From Perkinsus chesapeaki (lineage: Eukaryota > Perkinsozoa > Perkinsida > Perkinsidae), in NCBI GenBank assembly GCA_013115145.1, contig JAAPAO010000033.1, forward strand, positions 1 through 64,000: a DNA stretch of 64,000 nucleotides. Direction: 5' to 3'. Below are positions 48,634-62,740 of the stretch, piece by piece; position 1 is the stretch's first letter; each line of letters begins with the position of its first letter. Under the pieces are notes generated by a model. That model had not been told where the DNA came from. It ran no database searches and saw only the letters and a program-made list of their open reading frames with translations. The position numbers and the translations under genes were made by a program.

Positions 48634-51600
48634 TTAGTTAATCATAACTACTAATAAAAAGAAGAAGCTGAACATTTCTATTGTCCATAACAAAAAGATA
48701 TTGAATGGCAATCCCCCATTGGAGACACCGCCGCCCTGCAGATATCTCATACAAGCTACTGTTCCATCAGCCTTATTAGCCTCATCACACTCTCCTTGAA
48801 GGACAGCTGCTTGGATATCATCACATGACGACATACCACACATCCATTTACCAGATGATAGATCGCACCTTATAGTAACAGTCTTGTTGTTAGTTCAAAT
48901 GCTGCTCATTGCTTACCAACTATTCTCGAGAGGCGCCTTTCCGACACAATCTGTCCCCTCATCTCCTAATAGTGCCCTACGTGCCATATCCTCTGTTATA
49001 AGAGGTAACACTAACCCAGATAATACACCAGGCAATGTAACAGTAAACCTAGTAAGCCACGTAGCTGCTGCTGCTGTACTATAATGCTAAGATCAGACCC
49101 TTACTCATACCTTGAATGTCCTGACATACCCATATACGTAGGGTTTGTTATATCATAACATTTAGTCTGAGGTAGAGCATAATCTCCAGGCACATTAGCC
49201 GTAGCCAAATATCTGAATAATGAATACCTCAAAGGTAAGGTATTCACCCACTACTTGAATGTCATCTCTTGTGATGCTGTTATACCATCCACCTCCCACA
49301 CAACACTATCTTTCCCTGTTCGTTTAGTAACCCTTTGACAAGGTAACCACCAATGACTGTTACATGGCATTAATGTAGATGAGGAGGAGGAGGAGGAGCG
49401 TTTAGAGTATTCAATACCTAAACCTGATTATTACTATACAACTTTCCTAGATATTTCACCTGTTGCCGCGGTGTCAAGATTTAATGAATCAATATTATCA
49501 TCTAATGGTTCTAGGCCACTTGGAGTCATATCCTACAATAGTTACATGGATGTTAATGTAACATGTTAATGTTAATAGTTACTGGATGGTAATACTAATA
49601 GATGGTAATACTACTTCCAATATGAATGTTCTAACATCATCATGTGTATTAACAGTAATAGTAATACATACTAGTTGTCCTGTTATTGCTGATGTTAGCA
49701 TTTTACCGATACATTCACCATTGTTTGGGTTAAATACCTATTCCCAGCAAGCGTCATCATCTCCCAGTAATAAGTGTTATCCTTACCTGTATAAACTTCT
49801 TAACCATAAAGCCTCTATCAATTGGCCATTGGAATGGATGACGTGGTAGTATGTTGGCTGTTAGGAATGATAATGCTGTACCAGTACCAGTTACATTCCA
49901 CCTAAATGAGACCGCCGTAGGTGCTTAAGATATGATGATACACTGTAATGTTGTTACTTCAAGGTAGTGTTAAAAGGCAGGTGGGGTAAGTTAGTATATG
50001 ATAAATAGGAGGATGTTATATTCTTATTTAACTGTGTATTCCATATAATATAACCATCCTCTGATACAGTCACCTGTACAGCAGCAGCAGATATACCAGA
50101 TCATCATCCATACTTCGACATACATTCAATGATAGGCCTGCATTATCATTAGTAAGAGAGTTATCTACTGCATTAAAGGCTTGTATAGCATGGATGAGGG
50201 TCTCTGTGGATAAGCTAATATACAATAAGTTACGGTTTATCTACCTTATCACTTACCCTTTATTATATATACCCCACTTCCCCTCAATACCTCCTTGACC
50301 TACCCAAACACCAATCCTCCATAATAGTTCTATATCTAATATCAATAATACAATGTCATTATCATCTTTATCCTCCTCACCTTCGCCCTGTGCTTTAACA
50401 CTTATAGCTGCCAAATGTAAGGCCAATGCCTGTAGGTTATCAGATAATGGAGATGCTGATGCTGGATATGCTATATACCTGATAAACAACAGCTTATAAC
50501 AGTGCTACTGCTGGTAGTGGTGGTTAACCCGTACGCAGTATCACTGCTACTAATACGTATATTATTCCATAACAGTGTCTGAGCATCTTGTATTGATATA
50601 TCACTAGTAGATACTTTAACCAATAACCAGGCTGTAAGGCTGTGATCCATAGGCCCCTCTAGCATAGCGGTAAAGGATTTAATATCATCATAAGGGTGTG
50701 GTAGACCATCGAGTCTAGTAGCTCCTAACATGGAAAGATAGTTAATGGTTAACAGTAGGGAATAGCATTAGTACCAGTAGCATGATATAACCTTGCAACA
50801 TCCTCATAGGGCTTAGCATGAGGATATGTATTTATTATATCTTTAATGGCATCAACGGCAGGCTTAAGCCACAGTTGTCTAGCAGTAGCGGCATACTGTT
50901 TATATTCTTTAAATGCTAATATAGCCATAGACTGCAGCCATATGCTAGTATATGATGGCTCAGGAGAATCTATACACTTTATTAAATGGTTATTATAAAT
51001 ATATTGTTATTACTTCTACTCCACTTTAATACACCATTAACAGCAGTATGAATGTCTATAAGCTGCTGTAGTATTAACTTTGTTATTTTACCATCAATAT
51101 CATCATCATCATTATCATCATCATACCCCCCACGCATCGCCATCGGTATATCCTTTACCCTCAGCACACCTATATTATAACATTCAATAAATACACCGAT
51201 TATACTATACTACTACTTAAACAGTATGCCGCAGCTATTAGTGTATCAGTCCTTATATCATCATCCTTATCATTATTACTCCCATAATCAATATAAGGCT
51301 TAAATGCACTATTATTACAGTGATGGACTATTCTAGGATAGAAGGATGATTCGACAGATAACTGTAATGTAGATGCTGAAGGTATTAGCTCTGGTAAAGC
51401 TATCTCATCTTCCCACTGAGGATAGTAGGAGATAGGTGAAGAAATGCATTATGGTACTTCGAGTAATATATTACCAAACTTCCTTGTGCTTGTGATGATG
51501 ATGATGATGATGATGATGATGCTGGTATTGCCCTACTAGTCCCTATAACTATAGGTTGACTATGTGGCCCAATCATAATATGTATTATTATATCATCTAG

Positions 51601-54600
51601 TATGGTATCATCATCTCCATCCATTAGCCTATAATGTATCTGATATACATTGTCCACTTATCCAATAACATTAACACAGTTATATTGTCTCACCCAAGCA
51701 GTATTGAGTGTTGTGGTATTATGTTGTTGAGTATAAGCTACTACAGGCATTTTAAATAGAGCATAGGGAACACCAGCATTCCCTGGTATTATGATAACAT
51801 CTTTCCTACTCATATCATCATCCTCATCAATTGGTGAGAATACCTCCTCAGATACATTATGTATTAATACCTGCACCATAATCCATCACAGTCAGCAGCA
51901 GTGGTGGTGGTGGTGTAGACTAACCGATAGATTCATTGATATTAGTTCATCCACTGTATAATTAGGTGCTATAACAGCAACTCCCATGAAGGGCTCATCT
52001 GTGATCCTATCCACCACACCATCCTGGCATTATAATCCTCTATCTACTTTAGTTACCTTAGGGCTCTGGGGATGTATGGTTCCATATATATAGGAGATGA
52101 CACTGTTATAGTAGACTGAGTACTGGCAAGCTGAGTTATATTATCATTATCATTATACCCTATCATATAGGCATTTATAATATACCTGCATTGGATGTAG
52201 CCTTCATAATCAACATATCAACAAGTATCATGTACTACCTCTGCCGGTGTTGTGGTAAGATAAAGCTAGCTGTAGCATTACCATTACTAGTAAGATTGAT
52301 AGTAGTATAATAAACCATCTTTGGGGTATCAGTAGCTGACAACAACACAGACACAGGCTTATGGTTATGGTGGTAACAGGAGCAGCAGCAGTAAGGGCAG
52401 AAATTAATGTTGCCCCCTCATACCTTCTCTTGGAGGTGCACTGGTGGCATCTTGTCCATTAGTTGGACTGTTATTATCCTGTGCTCCTCCAGGTGACCGG
52501 TCACTCGGTGCTAAACCAGCATCGGCATCAAAGTCGAAACTGAACGGACTACATGGAATGAATCCTACCAGGCATATCCAATAGAGGGTTGTTGACGGAG
52601 CCACTCTCAAGAGGGGAGGTGTAGTACACTTCATCATCTATTCCATCCTTTTCCCTATACCCACATCGTCCATTATAACGAGGTGCAACAGCAGCAACAG
52701 GATTGTCATCACTGACAATATAATGAGATGCTAATCCTCTATAGTCTACCATTACGCCTTGTAATTGCCAGGTCCTAACTGTTGCTCAAATATAGAGGTA
52801 TTAAGGTAAGGTAGATAGTCATTATCTATCCAGTATGGGTCAAAGTCCACCTGTAAAGGCCATAATAATAAGCCTTAATGGTGGCTTGGATGGCAATAGT
52901 ATACATACATTGATCCATGGGTCATCTTCGGCAATAGACCATAGATGGTATGCGTTACTGGATAATGTCTTACTAGATGATATAAAGGAATGGGAATCCA
53001 TCATACTGCAGGTTACTGTACCCATCATACCTACTTAATACAATAGTATACCATGGAAAGGATTGACTTAACTATACCTATAACATTTTGGATAGTATTA
53101 GGGGTATTTAATGGCTTTAAGTCGAGGACTCCTTTATCCACTACAGTTAGGATAACTCTACCATTTGGTACTCCACCATTTATCGATAATGTTACCTACA
53201 TTCATCCAGTATCACGAATTACTTCTTACATACTTGCTCCTTACCTCCTCTCCAGGTAAATACTCCTCATCCTTATCAGTATGCACACTAAAGGTGTCTC
53301 TATACTTATTATAAGGTAATGCTAACTGTGATGATATATCTAGTACTGCACTACCACTAGCGTATCTAACACATCACCATATTGGGCAGATATATAAGTA
53401 AACCACCACTCTCACCTTGATCCTCCCCAATGTGGTATGATACCACTCTCCCTATCATCAGACAGTGATAGGCTGAAGGGCAACTGTGTGTTGATAGTTT
53501 GCCAAAAGTATGCCGAGAATGTAATAGAATTGCCTGTAATAAGATGGACACCATCACCACCACCCACATGCATGAGGATCGAGTAGCCTCCTTCTCACCC
53601 AGTGAAGTTAAGTTGTATACTGTAATGATTCTAGTAAAGGTGTTGTTGAGGTAATAACCCTTATCTAGGGTTAATAGACCACTATGACCGCCAGGCCAAG
53701 TTACCCTAAGGTACATATACTGCAAGGGCTGCTGCTGTTGCTAGGGTTGTTGTTGCTACTACTATCTTCCTACCATACAAAAGTATCCTCCTCTGCATTT
53801 GGGTAGGGATTAGCACAGCTAAGTTGAACTTCATTTGCACTATAACCAACCGTAGCCGCCAAACCTGAACCAATATATACACTATGTCAAGTGGTATGAT
53901 AGTTCACCATTATTAAGACTTGCTGTGCATTTAACACTTTCCATATTAAAGGCATAAGTAGTTACTTTAGGTGTTGACTGTATAACTTTACATACCTTCA
54001 CTGGTGAGGAGGAGGAGGGGCCATCGTCGTCGATGGTGTTATCCCTCTCAACCTACACTACTATACGCATGTCAAGCTGATGTGCCTACTACCTCAACCA
54101 CTATAGCATAGTCGTTTGCAATGTTGTCATCATCCAATACCATAGTACACTCAACGAGCGCATTGGCCACAGACACAGAACAGTTGCTCTTAGAGATCTG
54201 GATTAGGTCATCTTTATTAGCATCAGTACTCAAGGTAGCATCTCTACAGGTGGTACTAGGTGTAGCATAGGCCCTTTCACAAAATGGTATGTAGCTCAAC
54301 GTGACAGTATCCTACCTAGCTGAGAGTTCATCAAGTGATGATGATGACCGAGTATTGTTAGTAAAAGTGACATATGTGATAGCTTGGAATATTATACCAG
54401 GTATAGGGTTCGTGACCGATAACTCCAGTCCATCAAGGGATAGTATAGGATGTTTAATGGATATACTTCCACTACAGCTTAGTACAGCACCAAGAGGGTC
54501 TCGAGATACAGCTGTAATCTGCATAAATACATAACATGTTTTGAACCTAACTGCTGTTATACTTCTTCGCTAACTCACCTCTATAATATACCCTTCTTGC

Positions 54601-57342
54601 CAAGGCCCAGTTAAGGTGTCATCGAATAAAGTTAATCGGGCTTCACCATTCTCATCAGTATCGTACGTAACACTGTATGTGGTGTATCCCTCCTGTTGGC
54701 CTATATCGCACGGCCCTACACTATCTCTATAGGGGGGTTGGATAACTTTAACGGTAACTTGTACAGTTGTATTAGGTAATGGTGTACCACTATAGGTAGC
54801 AAGGGTTATATAAAGATCATCTGAAGTAAGGGTATCATGTGTAGTTATCACTGATGGTGGTGTGAACTCCATAATAGCTATTGGAACCCTTGGCTCTGCT
54901 ATTAAGATATCAGTAATATCCATACCAAGCAGCATACACTCAGATTGGAACACTGATGAGTTAGTGCCTGTGTGTATATAGTGCTGCCTACACGTAATAT
55001 CAACACTTGGTCTAGACCCCAGTGGTGCAGACTTTGGTACTGTAATATTAAACGGATGCACCATACCTTGGTCATCCACTAATATAGCAACCTCACCCTT
55101 TGGTAAGGATGATGATGATGACCATGTTAGTGTGGCATTGAAGACATATTGTCTGATGTTCCTAGGTTGGCATGCCAGACATGTACTAGAGGATGATACT
55201 ATCCATCCAGAGATAGTAATGACTTCACCAGGGGCATATATCGCACGATCAGACACGAGAGTCATATAGAGCCTCTGCTCTAGGTCACTAACTACATCAT
55301 GTCCAGAGCCATACATGTTATTAAAATAAATCCTTGATGGATGGATATATACAACTTCATCATCTATTAGTACAACTACAATAACGTCTGATTGCAGGCA
55401 AGTACTGGTACTGGTACTGCTGCTGCTGCATTGCGGTATAAATAGGTAACCCATTGTATTAGTATTGCCAACATAGAGTGGTCTAGCATATTCTTGTCCC
55501 CATAACTGTATTATAGCTACTAAAGGGGATGTAAGCTGTATATGTATTCCCGATATATTGCTATATACCCCATTATTCACCATTGCCCCAGCACTCATAT
55601 ATACTGGTGACACCAGAACTTGTATATCCGATCTTATAATAATACGAGGCCTGTGATACCATGGGTATTGTCTCGAGTTGTCGGTAATACTAACAACGCT
55701 TATATTAGATAACCCATTTATCTCGGTACTGTTCAACAAATGTGTTACCCCTCGCTTCAGCTGTATAGTGTGAATACTAATATCATCCTTCCTCCTACAT
55801 ATGGTAGTAGTACTGCCCCATCTAGACAGTCCGAATACAGTGTGTAATACTTCCCCTAGATTGATAGGAGTAACCGAGCATGCTGTAACATTCCACCTTG
55901 TACTATTTCGTGTAAGCATAGGATAACCTTGAGTGCTATCCTTTAGTGGGAACTGGGTTACATCATATGCATTATTGGGGTAATACATATCATCTCTCTC
56001 ATCAGCCATACGGAAGATATGTCCATATGATCCTTCAAGAGGCATACCAAGATTATCTACAAAACTATAGCTTCGTGGTACGACCTTGACCGAGTACTCA
56101 GTGCCTGGTTTGAAGTGACCACTGAGTACCACTCTAGAGCTATTCCTAACCATAGCAGTGTACCCAGGGACAGACGGTGTGGTATTAATAATAGACGTTA
56201 GGTTAGTGCCGGTACGTAGACCATGCTGAATAGCTAATGATAGACGTTTGGAGGACATATCCCCACGTTGAGAGGGAGTGTAGAATACAAAGTTAAAGGG
56301 TATAATACCACTTAATACGATAGAGACCTGTCCCCCATTCCAAGGGCCAGAATGCCTATCATATGGCATTGTACGAGAGAGGGTTAGCTTACACTCCTCG
56401 GTCGGGCCCAGTGGGGTGGATAATGTTATGTTGAAGCATGTGGTGTGATTAGTATGGCGGCCAGGTATGGCACAAGGATGGTGTGGTATTGTCTGAGGGG
56501 GCTTAGAGTAGCGTACAGAGATACCGTCACAGTATATAAACCCAGGGCGTGATACGAGAGTAGTGTCAACTGGGGCATCCGTCCATACAGTAATAATAGA
56601 ATCTGGAGGTATTTCGTATTTATTGAAATAACCAAGGTAACCCAGCTAAGAGTAATGCACTATGTGTGTTCGATAGTATACTGTATGCCTACATTGCTTT
56701 GCCATGCTCCTTCAGTAGCAGTGGTTGCTAGAGGGCTAAACACACTACTGATATAGAAATTAAGCGACTGTGTCTTCCAGGACGGGGGAGAGTCCCTGAC
56801 AGGCCTGTAAGGGATGCAGAGGCACATTGTACTATACCTTCCAAACGTAATAATGCCCCCTTTATAAGATGTAAAAGTAGTATTCATTATAGCTGTTATT
56901 GCAAGGTCTCCTGGCCATCTCTGATATAGGATCATGATGCGGTTTGCGGTTTATCTACTATTGTTATACCTCATCATTAGCATCAAACCTTAGTATGGAT
57001 GTTGTTATCCATCTCCAACTACCAAAGTCCAATGGTGATGTATCACCAGATGACTGAGAGTGCTGCACTATATTGACAATATGCTATCTGCCTTACCTCT
57101 AGTATAATAGGATACCCCTGTGACTGTGTAGTTGGGGAACTTAGATCGGTGCCAAACTTGATGATGGCCTCCGAGAATACTATTTGTATAGGCTCATAGG
57201 TTAGTATAGTATTAGAACCTGTCAGCGATATTATTATATTAAAGTATAACTGTATCTTACTGGGTGTAACTGATACTAGCTTTACTTCACCAGCTTGGCA
57301 TATACCAATAATTTGTAGGAATAATGATAGGCAAATCATCAT
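48634..57342 (-). CDS. Alpha-2-macroglobulin family protein, secreted, with C-terminal hydrophobic anchor
   Basis: Alpha-2-macroglobulins are large secreted or periplasmic protease traps. The start at 57342 gives a clear signal peptide (MMICLSLFLQIIGICQAGEV). A 599-codon exon (54570-56369) contains the MG-domain hallmarks RLYMTLVSDRAIYAPGEVI and DENGEARLTLFDD; many N-x-S/T sites fit secretion. Further exons carry DNNSPTNGQ-type bait-like disordered sequence (about 52500), MVYYTTINLTSNGNATASFI, VQVLIHNVSEEVFS (MG-like), then helical exons SIWLQSMAILAFKEYKQYAA and PMDHSLTAWLLVKVS resembling the thioester-domain barrel. I found no GCxEQ thioester motif. A GAT microsatellite (51492-51521) encodes a Ser run. 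The last exon has CDEANKADGTVACMRYLQGG, then a hydrophobic segment before the stop at 48634, suggesting a GPI or membrane anchor. At about 8.7 kb it is the largest gene here. Confidence 0.75.
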
Positions 57343-57600
57343 AAAGTGATACTACCACAAAACACATCACACGTCGTTTAAACGATATGGCACACTAATA
57401 ACACAAGTTAATAAGCAAGTACTGACCACCGTCTAACATCGATGATGCTACATAACTTACTGCATGCTATTTTCCCCAACACCTTTTAACATCGGCTACA
57501 GACATCCTAATAAAGATATCAGCGGTTTCCACACATTTTGGGGCGCGCGCTGAATAAACTGCGCTGAGTTTCAAACCGACCGTTCCGAAGGAAGTTGTTA

Positions 57601-59538
57601 TGACTGGAGGGGGGTATGGCTCAACTGCTACTGGTGGTTATTCTAGACAAGGTATGGTATATAATAGGTAAGGGGAATGATGGGTTGGTAGGTAACAATA
57701 GGAATAGATCAACATCGGTATCATCATTTATACCATGTTTTCGGTGGTTGGGGACTGCTACACAGAATCCTGATGGGCTATCATGGATGACTTGTTATAA
57801 AAGGGATAAACAATACGATACAGAGGAGGATAAATCAATTAAAGGATCTATACGGAGGGTAGGGGTTGGACTATATAGGGTAATAATAATATATTATTAG
57901 GATGTTATATCACCTACTGGCTCATTACCATCATCTTCATTTATTATATTACCTCCACCTAAACCATATGATTCATCAGGTTAGTACTCCTTAAAGTATA
58001 GTATATTGGTGCATCTATAGGTGCATTGAATATCCAACAGTTCAATACCCAACATCTACATAATGATGATGATGACAATGAGTTACCATTATTATTGCCA
58101 GATAGTAGTCAGTGTAGTGTGGGGGAACTATCATCACCAGCTGTATCTGGATATATTAGCGGTGGCAGCTCTGAAGGGTAATACTACTATATGTTATATA
58201 AGATGGGTTTATAGATATCTCACGCCCGTAGAAGAATCAATAACAGGAGTTATGTTACGGTTACAAGAGAGTAGAATGGCTTATAATATTACCTTAGCAA
58301 TGAGCCTAGGGTATACACTAAGTACAAAGATAGATGGTAATATAGAAGGGAATAATACTAACAATACAGTCCTATTGACATCTAATATGATGGTTGGTGG
58401 TGGGGGAGTTAATAAGGATAACAAAACAATAGGTAAAGGGGAACTAGGTGGGGTTCGGTATGGTTATATAGATACATGGGATAGTAGGAATGATGATTTA
58501 AAAAGCCTTGGTAATGCTCTATATGATGCAGCAATAGCTGCATCTAATACTGATCCTTATGAGTAAGAGCACCGTCCTCTATATTAATATTAAGGATTTA
58601 TATAGGGATACCCTTCTAGCCTACTCGGAGAGTATGTCATGGCCTGTGATACCTATAGGGGCACGTAGGCCACTGTGTTTGAGAGTAATACCTACCTACA
58701 TACTATATCATCTACTACTATGTGGTTTAGATATGGAAAAGGGACCTTCATCCACAAGGGTTCCTTATCAGAGGGGAGTTCTATGTAGAGGCTACTCCAA
58801 GGGCATTTTGCGAGTTTAGTAGGTATACCACTTTAATATCAATTCAGTGTCGTAATAGGTGCTAATAATCTACCATCAAGTATAGTTGAGGATATAGGTG
58901 ATGGTATTGATATAGTATATACTGAATCTACACCAATAACAGCAGCAGCAGCAGCAGCAGGAGGAGGAGGCATAGATGCAGAAGATGTAATAGGGTGGTG
59001 GTGATGGTGGTGGTTGTAGGGGGTAGGATGTTAGTGTATTAGATATTACCAAGGAATGGTGTATTATTAAGAGTAGTGCGATCTGGTCATTCTGATACCC
59101 ATATAACAGCTGCATGTAGTATAGATCATCCATTATATGTTACTAATCAACCAGAAGGGATGGTAATAATACTAGTACTACTTTAATCCAGCCTTAGGCT
59201 GATGATGATATACACTACTATATCAGATACGAAGTGATATAAGTATGTCATGGTTTATAGCACATCCAATATATAATGGTAATACTTATTATTAATATAT
59301 AATAATATTAATGTTAGGGGATATTATAATGGGTTCAAGAGTAGAGTTCCTTGTCCAATGTGAGGATGGTCCTAGACTATTACCACTAAGTAGTATATAT
59401 TATATTAATATCATATCATATATCCAATTATAAGGTGCATTAAGGCATGCTATAACACATATTATACCATCAACAATACTTGAATTAGTTGAAGGCCTTT
59501 ATTCAGCTGCAGCAACAACAAGAACAACAACGTCATAA
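57601..59538 (+). CDS. Unknown multi-exon protein
   Basis: I do not recognise it. The start MTGGGYGSTATGGYSRQ is followed, after an intron that I read as 40 nt, by NNRNRSTSVSSFIPCFRWLG and QNPDGLSWMTCYKRDKQYD. Later exons read DVISPTGSLPSSSFIILPPP, LNIQQFNTQHLHNDDDDNEL, YLTPVEESITGVMLRLQESR, KSLGNALYDAAIAASN, GANNLPSSIVEDIGDGIDIV, RNGVLLRVVRSGHSDTHITA, MGSRVEFLVQCEDGPRLLPL and HIIPSTILELVEGLYSAAAT. It stops at 59538. The gene is divergent from the macroglobulin across 258 bp and in tandem with U2AF. There is a run of Ala then Gly codons (GCAGCA...GGAGGA) near 58940. Several splice sites are ambiguous. Confidence 0.45.
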
Positions 59539-59711
59539 TCGATCATACCTCCTCATGCTCCTCCTCATTCTCCTCTTGCTTAACCCATTTGGGTATTATC
59601 ATGTTAACCATGCTTATGTTGGTCATCTTTGACCGGAAAGGGTTATATGTTTGTTTCGTTCAAGTATACATATGTTTCATACCGCTCCTTTGCTAACAGT
59701 TGCATCTTTAT

Positions 59712-62597
59712 ATGGGCACATCACGGGATAGGAGGAGCCTTACTCCTACCGATGATGATGAAGATACTCGGGGATCTAGAGGACGCGATCGGAAAAGTGA
59801 TGATGATAAAGTAGAGGAAGATGAAAGGTGGCACAGATCAAAGGATGAGGGTAGTCCTACTAAGAAGGAAGAGAAGGGTGATGGTGATAGGAAGAGGGAC
59901 CGTGATGATGGTGATAGAAAGAGGGACCGTGGTGATGGTGATAGAAAGAGGGACCGTGATGATGGTGATAGAAAGAGGGACCGTGGTGATGGTGATAGGA
60001 AGAGGGACCGTGATGATGGTGATAGGAAGAGGGACCGTGATGATGGTGATAGGAAGAGGGACCGTGATGATGGTGATAGAAAGAGGGACCGTGATAATGT
60101 TGATGATAGGAGTGAACGCCGCCATAGCTGTAGACGTAGAGGGGATGATGATAGAAGGGATGATAGACGTAGAGGAGAAGATAGGAGGAGAAGTAGTAGA
60201 AGTAGAGGTAACACTATAGAGAGAATAGATGTAATGTATCATATAATCAGATCGCCGTGGTGGGGGACATCATCGTGGTGCTCGTGGGCATCATCATCAT
60301 GATGATGATAGAGATAGGTCTAGGCGCAGGAGTCCTAGTCGTAGACGTAGATCTAGAGAACGGAGGCCGACCAATCGAAGGAGTAGGTGGAGCCGATCTC
60401 CAGAGAGACGTAAACCTTTTAAGTAATAACAGTAGTATAAGGCATAATACATGTTTATTATTATTATGTGCTATCAGATTTGATTCACCACCAAAGGAGT
60501 TAGCAGCTACCTTAATGGGGAACGGTGGCAGTGGGGGTTTGGTAATAGGGAACTTGATAGATTATAGATGATAGGGTTGTTATTATTATAGTTACCACAA
60601 ACAGTAGTGTCATCATCATCCACTATAAAGGAGGCATTCAATGCTACCTTAGCAGCTGAAAGGCAAAAGATAGCTCGGGAGCTATATATAGGGCAGATAC
60701 CGCCTGGGGTAATAGAAGGAAGCACTTGGAACCAGTATGTAATAGTAATAGTATACTTATTATTAGATATCAGCTGGAGTATTGATAGATGTACTTAATG
60801 ATGGTTTAATGAATATGGGGGCTAATGCAATGCCAGGCAGGCCTATTGTTCATGGATGGCTAGGTAATATATAATAAGTAGTATTATTAAAGAGTAATAC
60901 ATCAGGTGGAGATGGCTTATTTGCTTTCGTTGAGTTTCGTACAGCAGAGGAGGCCAGTATAGCCCTTGATCGTCTCAATGGGCATCAATTGAAATCCTAT
61001 GGTAATAATAATAATATATTATAAATGACTCATACGTGGGTACGTCAGGAGTAACTATAAAGGTGGGGCGACCTAAAGGGTATATGGGGCCAGCACCTGA
61101 GGATTCAGCTAATGCATATAATGCTGGTAATAATAAAGGACCATCAGCAGCAGAAGGTAGTACTTGTTTATATTAAGTATTCAGTAGTAGTAATTATTGT
61201 TATTTTATTAGTATCATCTGATACTAATAGATTATGCCTCATTGGTTTCCCGTTGGATTCTAGTGAGCATTCTATTAAGAAGGCCTTACGTACTGCTGCT
61301 AAGGGGGATATAAGGCATCTAGAGCTACTTAAACATATATGGAATAATAAGCTTATTGTAATATATTACATAATACTGCTTCTACTCACTCATCATCATT
61401 CATTAGGTACTGGCAGTTTTCGAATGTGAAGATCCAGAAAGTGAGTTACGATTGAAGAGGAAGGGTGAGGTTGAAATACATGGTAAAAGGGCTAAGATAA
61501 TCAATCCAAGAGATGCCATTGTTAAGGGGTAATAAGAGTAATGGTGATAAATATACTATAGGGGTATACTAATAGGTATATGAATCTAGACGGTGAGATA
61601 ATAAAAAAGGGTATGGGATTGGCTATAGTACCATCGAGGATACTTGTAATGACTAACTTTGCTGGTAGTGTTGAAGAGTTATTAGATGATGTTAATTATA
61701 ATGATTTATTAGAGGTAATAATAAGAGTAACCTATATTAGGCATTACCCTTTATAGGATATCAAATTGGAATGTAAATCGATAACTGGTGGAGTTGATGT
61801 TCGCAGTATACTAATACCGCGCCCAGAGACAAGTACAGCAGGAGGAGGAGGAGGAGGAGGGGTTAATACGCCTAATGGGGTTAATGGTAGTAGTAGTACT
61901 ATCCATCATGATTCTGCTACAATGGATGATAATATGGTAAATATAGGTTATAATAGCAACTAGTCCTATTGTGATGGTGCTTAGGATGACCACAACAACA
62001 CCCCATCATCGGCAGCAGCAGCAGCAGTGCCAGCCGTGGATATGCAAGTCCCCGGTCTAGGATGTTGTTTTATGGAGTTCCGTAATGTTGAGGAAGCTGC
62101 TCAGGTTAAAAGGATAATAGATGGACGTAATGTGGTTTGGTGTTGGTGTTGGGGTTGTTATTATCCTTCCGTAATAAGAGGTATATTATTAGGTATATTC
62201 GGAGGTCATGAGGTATTTGTTACTTACTTCTCTGAGACACGTTTTAAGAGGGGTGACTTTGCCAATCCAATGCCTAATACTGATGAGCCAGGTACTAGTT
62301 AAGGGACTAGTTAATTATATAATAATGTATTTTGCTCAGAGGTTGGATTGAAGGATATTGGTCCGAATCCACCACCAATAGATGATGGCATGGATGATGA
62401 AGAAGATGATGATGATGATATGGATGTAGAAGGGAGTGATAATGGTATGGATATATTGGATACCAATGATACCAAGGTAACAATAACATATAGAAAGGTA
62501 AAGAAGTTAATACTGGTATTGATAGGTGCGTAAGAAGGCACCACCACAAGCACCAGCCGTCCCATTAGCTGCAGAGGACCTTGAGATAATAGATTAG
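59712..62597 (+). CDS. U2AF2: Splicing factor U2AF large subunit (U2AF65)
   Basis: U2AF65 binds the polypyrimidine tract and recruits U2 snRNP to the 3' splice site. The start MGTSRDRRSLTPTDDDEDTR leads into a charged RS/RD domain containing eight DGDRKRDRD repeats, then RRRSPSRRRRSRER. RRM1 shows RELYIGQIPPG, then after a 58-nt intron ISAGVLIDVLNDGLMNMGAN, and GDGLFAFVEFRTAEEASIAL. RRM2 begins NRLCLIGFPLDSSEHSIKKA but is short of the usual RNP1. The C-terminal UHM shows LVMTNFAGSVEELLDDVNYN, DIKLECKSITGG, DVRSILIPRPE, VPGLGCCFMEFRNVEEAAQV and EVFVTYFSETRFKRGDF. A final exon adds an acidic tail, and the stop is at 62597. Introns read at about 42-66 nt. Confidence 0.92.
59880..60095 (+). repeat. 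Eight 27-bp tandem repeats coding for DGDRKRDRD/G
   Basis: Each unit is GATGGTGATAG(G/A)AAGAGGGACCGTG(A/G)T, eight copies in a row and in frame within the U2AF65 gene. The copies differ at only two positions (AGG/AGA, GAT/GGT), so the array is young or homogenised. It lengthens the Arg/Asp domain by 72 residues. Confidence 0.97.
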
Positions 62598-62740
62598 GAA
62601 TGATAATAAGGAAGCAGCCATTACGTTTATTGTAGTATTACTCAACCATCACGACCCTTTTCACTAATAGAAGTGTCGGTGTTTTATTATTATTAGTGCT
62701 GTTATTATTCGATAACGCTTAGGTTTGATTATTTATCATA

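Noticed and set aside
59880-60095. Regular repeats considered as a CRISPR-like array
   Set aside because: Units are directly adjacent without spacers and are in frame with the protein; this is a coding minisatellite in a eukaryote.
59708-60242. Long antisense frames rich in Leu/Ser or Ile/Val over the U2AF repeat
   Set aside because: They exist only because the 27-bp tandem repeat is open in all frames; the plus-strand frame has the U2AF65 context.
57640-60930. Apparent ultra-short introns of 15-28 nt (for example 16 nt near 57652, 21 nt near 57880, 25 nt near 58180, 15 nt near 60864, 28 nt near 60742)
   Set aside because: In every case a longer GT-AG pair of 37-58 nt keeps the frame and, where a family is known (U2AF65 RRM1), gives a better protein alignment. 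The 60864 case becomes a 42-nt intron with the correct RRM spacing; the 60742 case becomes 58 nt.
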